A stretch of 8,639 nt of DNA from Caryophanales bacterium (GTDB taxonomy: Bacteria; Bacillota_I; Bacilli_A; RFN20; CAG-288): positions 1 through 8,639 of the forward strand of contig JAJVUU010000071.1 of assembly GCA_021621525.1 (NCBI GenBank). The letters run 5' to 3'. Position 1 is the first letter of the stretch, and every line of letters begins with the position of its first letter. A program made the position numbers and the translations under genes. The notes under the pieces are model-generated. The model did not search any database, had not been told where the DNA came from, and was given only the letters and a program-made list of their open reading frames with translations. Below, in pieces: positions 5,528 through 8,639 of this stretch.

Positions 5528-6528
5528 GGACTTTTTTCGTTCTCCGCCTTCAAGGAACGAGCCATCGTCTCCTTCAGGACCAGAGAAGGCCTTCCACCCT
5601 CATAGAGAACCTGATAGACAGAATGGACGATAGGCATATCGATATCCATCTTCTTTGAAAGAAGATAAGCATATTTGCAGGCGATGACACCTTCGACGGT
5701 AGCTTCATTTCGGGAAAGGACCTTGGAAGCATCATCCTCTAGACCGATTTGATAGCCAAGGGAATAGTTCCTGGACTTCATGCTCGAGCAGGTCAGAAGA
5801 AGATCACCGATACCAGTAAGGCCAAAGAAGGTCTCAGACTTGCCACCCAAGGCAACGCCGAAGCGGATGACCTCGGCAAGCCCTCTTGTGACAAGGCCGG
5901 CCTTGGCATTTTCGCCTTCCTTAAGTCCGCTGATGCATCCTCCGGCAATGGCGATGACATTCTTCAATGCGGCTCCGATCTGAGCGCCGATTTCATCCTG
6001 ATTCGTATAGATACGGAAACAAGGGGTAGAAAAAGCCTTCTGTATCTCACGATTGATGGCTTCATCCCTACCGACGGCACATATCGTCGTGATCTTATCT
6101 TCCATGACTTCGCTGGCAAAGCTCGGTCCGATGAGGGATACGATGCCTTTTACATATCGTTTGGGTAGTTCCTCTTCAAGCAGGAAACTGAGAGGCCTGA
6201 AAGATTCCGGGTCAAGTCCCTTGGCTGCAGAAAGGATGATGACTGGATGGTCAAGAAGCAAGGCAACCTCCCTGGCTTTTTCACGATAGGCTTTGCTGGG
6301 CACACAGAAAAGAATGGCATCCGCATCCCTTAAAGAGGAATCAAGCTTTGTCGAAAAAGAGACAAAAGGGCTTAAGACAAAGTCAGGAAAATACTTCAAA
6401 TTGACGTTTCTTACGGAATCATAGGATTTCTCATCTCTTCCAACCAGTACGACTTGATGGGAATTGGTGCTGAAGACGTGAGCAAGGGCAGTCGCCCATG
6501 CGCCAGATCCGATGACTGCTATCTTCAT
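5512..6528 (-). CDS. gpsA: NAD(P)+-dependent glycerol-3-phosphate dehydrogenase
   Basis: The 338-residue protein reduces dihydroxyacetone phosphate to sn-glycerol-3-phosphate, the backbone precursor of membrane phospholipids, in the cytoplasm. The N-terminal Rossmann fold has the dinucleotide-binding motif IGSGAWATALA (6-16). The catalytic lysines fit K104 (SAAKGL) and K189 (ALKNVIAIAGG). The C-terminal substrate domain shows TRGLAEVIRFG, FGLTGIGDLLLTCSS with D242 and T246, and SRNYSLG with R253 and N254. The length is standard. The start codon overlaps the der stop in an ATGA arrangement (4 bases), so the two are almost certainly translated in a coupled way. A weak hairpin and the hup promoter follow directly. 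Confidence 0.97.
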   Translation of the reverse strand: MKIAVIGSGAWATALAHVFSTNSHQVVLVGRDEKSYDSVRNVNLKYFPDFVLSPFVSFSTKLDSSLRDADAILFCVPSKAYREKAREVALLLDHPVIILSAAKGLDPESFRPLSFLLEEELPKRYVKGIVSLIGPSFASEVMEDKITTICAVGRDEAINREIQKAFSTPCFRIYTNQDEIGAQIGAALKNVIAIAGGCISGLKEGENAKAGLVTRGLAEVIRFGVALGGKSETFFGLTGIGDLLLTCSSMKSRNYSLGYQIGLEDDASKVLSRNEATVEGVIACKYAYLLSKKMDIDMPIVHSVYQVLYEGGRPSLVLKETMARSLKAENEKSPISSK

Positions 6529-7856
6529 TTGCTCTTCAGAATATCATCCCTCTTGCCACGGATCAGAAGCTTGATCGGACAGTTGAGGAAGCCGAACTGG
6601 TTGCGAATGACGTTCTCAAGGTATCGCTGGTAGGAGAAATGGAAATAATTCGGATTGTTGCAGAAAAGAATGAAGGTCGGCGGGACATCCTTCGTCTGGG
6701 TGCAGTAGCTGATTTTCAGTCTTCCGCCGTTGAAATCAGGTGCCTCGTTGTCCATCTGTGCCTTCAAGAGGACAGAGTTGAGAAGGTTTGAAGGAATCGT
6801 CTTGTGCATGGTCTGATAGACGTCGTCCATAGCCTGGAAAATCTTCTGGATGTTGGTTCCTGTCAATGCTGAGACAAAGACGATCGGAGAATAATCCAAG
6901 AACTTGAAATAGCTCTTGAGCATCATGGAGAATTTCTTCTGGGCATCCTGGGTATGATCGACAAGATCCCATTTGTTGACGACAATGATGACCGGTTTGT
7001 TGTTGTCGATGGCATATCCGGAAACATGGATATCCTGAGAAACAAGGCCTTCGCTGGCATCGACAAGAAGCAGGATGATGTCGGCACGCTTGGCTGCATC
7101 GGCAGAACGGATGACGGCATATTTGTCAAGGTCCTCTTCGACCTTTCCAGGGCGTTTGATGCCGGCCGTATCGATCATGACATATTTCTTTCCTTCACGT
7201 TCGAACTGGATGTCGACACTGTCCCTGGTCGTTCCGGACTGGGGAGAGGTGATGACACGGTTCTTGCCGAGAATCTTGTTGGCCATGGAGGATTTTCCGA
7301 CGTTCGGTCTTCCAAGCAAGGCAAAGGTAAGAGCACCTTCATACTTGTTATGATCCACCTTGGGGAGTCTCTTGATGACTTCATCAAGCATGTCGCCAAG
7401 GCCTAGACCATGTTCGGCAGAGATGGCAAAAGGATCGCCGAATCCAAGCTGATAGAAATCATAGGCATTTCCAAGCATGGTGTTGTCATCGATCTTGTTG
7501 ACGACAAGGATGACCTTCTTCCTATATTCATAAAGCTTCTTGGCAACGAACATGTCGTTGTTGGTAAGTCCCTGTCTGCCATCGACGACAAACAGAATCA
7601 AGTCAGCTTCCTGGCAGCCAAGTTCGACCTGGGCCTGGACTTCCTTCTGGAAGGGAATGTTCTCACCTGTGACACCACCGGTGTCGATCAGGGTAAATTC
7701 CTTGTCAAGCCAGTGACCGGTTCCATAGTTCCTGTCTCTGGTGATGCCAAACTGCTTTCCCGTAATCTCCTGACGGGAATCGCTGATACGGTTGAATAAA
7801 GTCGACTTTCCGCTGGAGGGAGATCCGACTAACGCGAGAGTTCCAAGTGTTTCCAT
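6525..7856 (-). CDS. der: Ribosome-assembly GTPase Der (EngA)
   Basis: The 443-residue protein has two tandem Era-like GTPase domains and a C-terminal KH-like domain (about 355-437), the hallmark of Der, an essential 50S subunit assembly factor. Domain 1 has G1 GSPSSGKS (11-18), G2 T39 in GITRD, G3 DTGG (58-61), G4 NKID (120-123) and G5 SA (146-147). Domain 2 has G1 GRPNVGKS (182-189), TTRD around 209-212, G3 DTAG (229-232), G4 NKWD (294-297) and SAL (329-331). The G1 of domain 1 departs from the GRPNVGKS found in most Der proteins, although the GxxxxGKS P-loop is intact. The start at 7856 has AGGTGA upstream at good spacing, and lies inside the end of cmk (28-base overlap). The gene ends in an ATGA overlap with gpsA. 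Confidence 0.97.
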   Translation of the reverse strand: METLGTLALVGSPSSGKSTLFNRISDSRQEITGKQFGITRDRNYGTGHWLDKEFTLIDTGGVTGENIPFQKEVQAQVELGCQEADLILFVVDGRQGLTNNDMFVAKKLYEYRKKVILVVNKIDDNTMLGNAYDFYQLGFGDPFAISAEHGLGLGDMLDEVIKRLPKVDHNKYEGALTFALLGRPNVGKSSMANKILGKNRVITSPQSGTTRDSVDIQFEREGKKYVMIDTAGIKRPGKVEEDLDKYAVIRSADAAKRADIILLLVDASEGLVSQDIHVSGYAIDNNKPVIIVVNKWDLVDHTQDAQKKFSMMLKSYFKFLDYSPIVFVSALTGTNIQKIFQAMDDVYQTMHKTIPSNLLNSVLLKAQMDNEAPDFNGGRLKISYCTQTKDVPPTFILFCNNPNYFHFSYQRYLENVIRNQFGFLNCPIKLLIRGKRDDILKSK

Positions 7857-8527
7857 TCTTCTTCACCTATTTTCTTTCTGAAGAGGTCGATGATGCAATC
7901 GACTTCTTCCTGTATGGTCATATCCGAAGTATCGACTTCAATGGCATCCGAAGCTTTTCTGAGAGGAGAGTTTTCCCTGTGGGAATCGATATAATCCCTC
8001 TTTTCGATTTCAGCCTGAATCTCTTCGACGCTTTGATTCGAAATACCTTTTTCGACGTTTTCCTTCTGCCTGCGGATGGCCCTGGCCAAAGAGGAAGCCA
8101 CCTGGTAGACCTTCAGGGTCGCATCCTGAAGGACGACCGTTCCGATGTCCCTTCCATCCATGATGACATTCTCGCCCTTGGCGAGTTCCCTTTGGAGTTC
8201 CACAAGCTTTTCCCTGACTTCCTTGTGCGCACAGGCATAGGAAACAGAATTGGAGACATCACTCATCCTGACACGCTCTGTCACATCCCTTCCGTTGAGG
8301 AAGACATGTCCCTCGCGGTCTTCTTTGATGTCGCATCTGTCAAGGGCGGAAATAGCATCCTCCCTCGACTTGGGATCAAGGTGTTCTTCAAGCATAAGAA
8401 GAGTCACCCCGCGATACATGGCTCCTGTATCGACATAGAGAAAGCCAAGCTTCTTGGCGATGATCTTTGCAGCGGTCGATTTGCCGCTTGCAGCCGGACC
8501 ATCGATGGCAATCGAATAATATTTCAT
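7829..8527 (-). CDS. cmk: Cytidylate kinase (CMP/dCMP kinase)
   Basis: The 232-residue protein phosphorylates CMP and dCMP with ATP, feeding CTP and dCTP synthesis. The P-loop GPAASGKS (10-17) is followed by YVDTGAMYR (31-39), which contacts the phosphates and substrate. The CMP-binding insertion includes DVTERVR and the VREKLVELQRELA helix. Then come VIMDGRDIGTVV (121-132), the LID-like segment SLARAIRRQKE, and KRDYIDSHRENSPL with the conserved D-S-x-R, ending in DAIEVDTSDMTIQE. The length is normal apart from a slightly extended C-terminus caused by the overlap with der. GGGAGTGA about 7 bases before the ATG fixes the start. cmk before der and gpsA is conserved in Bacillota, although Bacillus carries additional genes between cmk and der. 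Confidence 0.97.
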   Translation of the reverse strand: MKYYSIAIDGPAASGKSTAAKIIAKKLGFLYVDTGAMYRGVTLLMLEEHLDPKSREDAISALDRCDIKEDREGHVFLNGRDVTERVRMSDVSNSVSYACAHKEVREKLVELQRELAKGENVIMDGRDIGTVVLQDATLKVYQVASSLARAIRRQKENVEKGISNQSVEEIQAEIEKRDYIDSHRENSPLRKASDAIEVDTSDMTIQEEVDCIIDLFRKKIGEEEWKHLELSR

Positions 8528-8528
8528 G

Positions 8529-8639
8529 TTAAATCACTCCCGTAAAAATCAAGACGACGAATAGAACGACAATCAAGGCACATGGAATGGTGACCATCAA
8601 AAGGATTTTTCCCTGAGTCAGGCTTCTTTCCTTCCGGAT
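8529..8639 (-). CDS. C-terminal end of an unidentified small membrane protein (partial, runs off the window)
   Basis: Reading the - strand from the window edge, 36 codons are open and end at TAA (8531-8529), one base before the cmk start codon. The fragment begins with a charged stretch (IRKERSLTQGK) and then has a strongly hydrophobic run, from about ILLMVTIP to VVLIFTGVI, at the extreme C-terminus. This looks like one transmembrane helix with positive charges on the preceding side. The ribosome binding site of cmk lies inside its last codons, so it is probably co-transcribed with cmk. I do not recognise the family. The start is outside the window, or possibly the in-frame ATG at 8597-8595, which would leave only a 22-residue peptide. 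Confidence 0.5.
   Translation of the reverse strand: MRKERSLTQGKILLMVTIPCALIVVLFVVLIFTGVI

Noticed and set aside
7847..8545. A 232-codon + strand open frame opposite cmk
   Set aside because: It mirrors cmk in the aligned antisense frame and shows no family motifs; it follows from the same codon bias.
1..8639. Defence, phage, transposon, CRISPR, toxin-antitoxin or tRNA content
   Set aside because: No integrase, transposase, direct repeat array, attachment site or cloverleaf was seen; every gene longer than the window-edge fragment belongs to a known housekeeping family.

Overview
The window is a compact stretch of a low- to moderate-GC Bacillota (Firmicutes) chromosome. The evidence is strong AGGAGG-like ribosome binding sites, sigma-A style promoters, a CIRCE operator, and gene neighbourhoods (cmk-der-gpsA-hup and dnaD-nth) shared with Bacillus-type chromosomes. 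I lean towards an Erysipelotrichia-like anaerobe, but the sequence alone cannot fix the family. Every gene is a housekeeping gene. I see no mobile element, CRISPR array, tRNA or rRNA, and no gene-free stretch longer than about 80 bases.

Left part (+ strand, about 1-2700): a single heat-shock gene, clpB, with its own compact control region. A CIRCE operator (the HrcA binding site) overlaps a consensus sigma-A promoter, then come a short leader and a strong Shine-Dalgarno. The gene ends at an inverted repeat with T-tracts on both sides. This repeat appears to terminate clpB and also the convergent gene array coming from the right.

Right part (- strand, about 8639 down to 2683): read in the direction of transcription, this holds the end of a small membrane protein, cmk (CMP kinase), der (ribosome-assembly GTPase), gpsA (glycerol-3-phosphate dehydrogenase), hup (HU nucleoid protein), a short cca-type tRNA nucleotidyltransferase, dnaD (replication initiation), nth (endonuclease III) and a MutT-like Nudix hydrolase. 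cmk/der/gpsA overlap each other, as do dnaD/nth/nudix, which suggests translational coupling. hup has its own extended -10 promoter and a hairpin terminator. A second extended -10 element lies exactly between cca and dnaD.

Functionally the array groups nucleotide supply (cmk), ribosome maturation (der), phospholipid precursor synthesis (gpsA), chromosome architecture (hup), tRNA 3'-end maturation (cca), replication start (dnaD) and oxidative DNA damage control (nth plus Nudix). I found no undescribed multi-gene system. The most interesting points are small: the operator/promoter fusion at clpB, overlapping regulatory signals at two gene junctions, a strikingly short Cca with no visible ribosome binding site, and divergent motifs in Der and DnaD.
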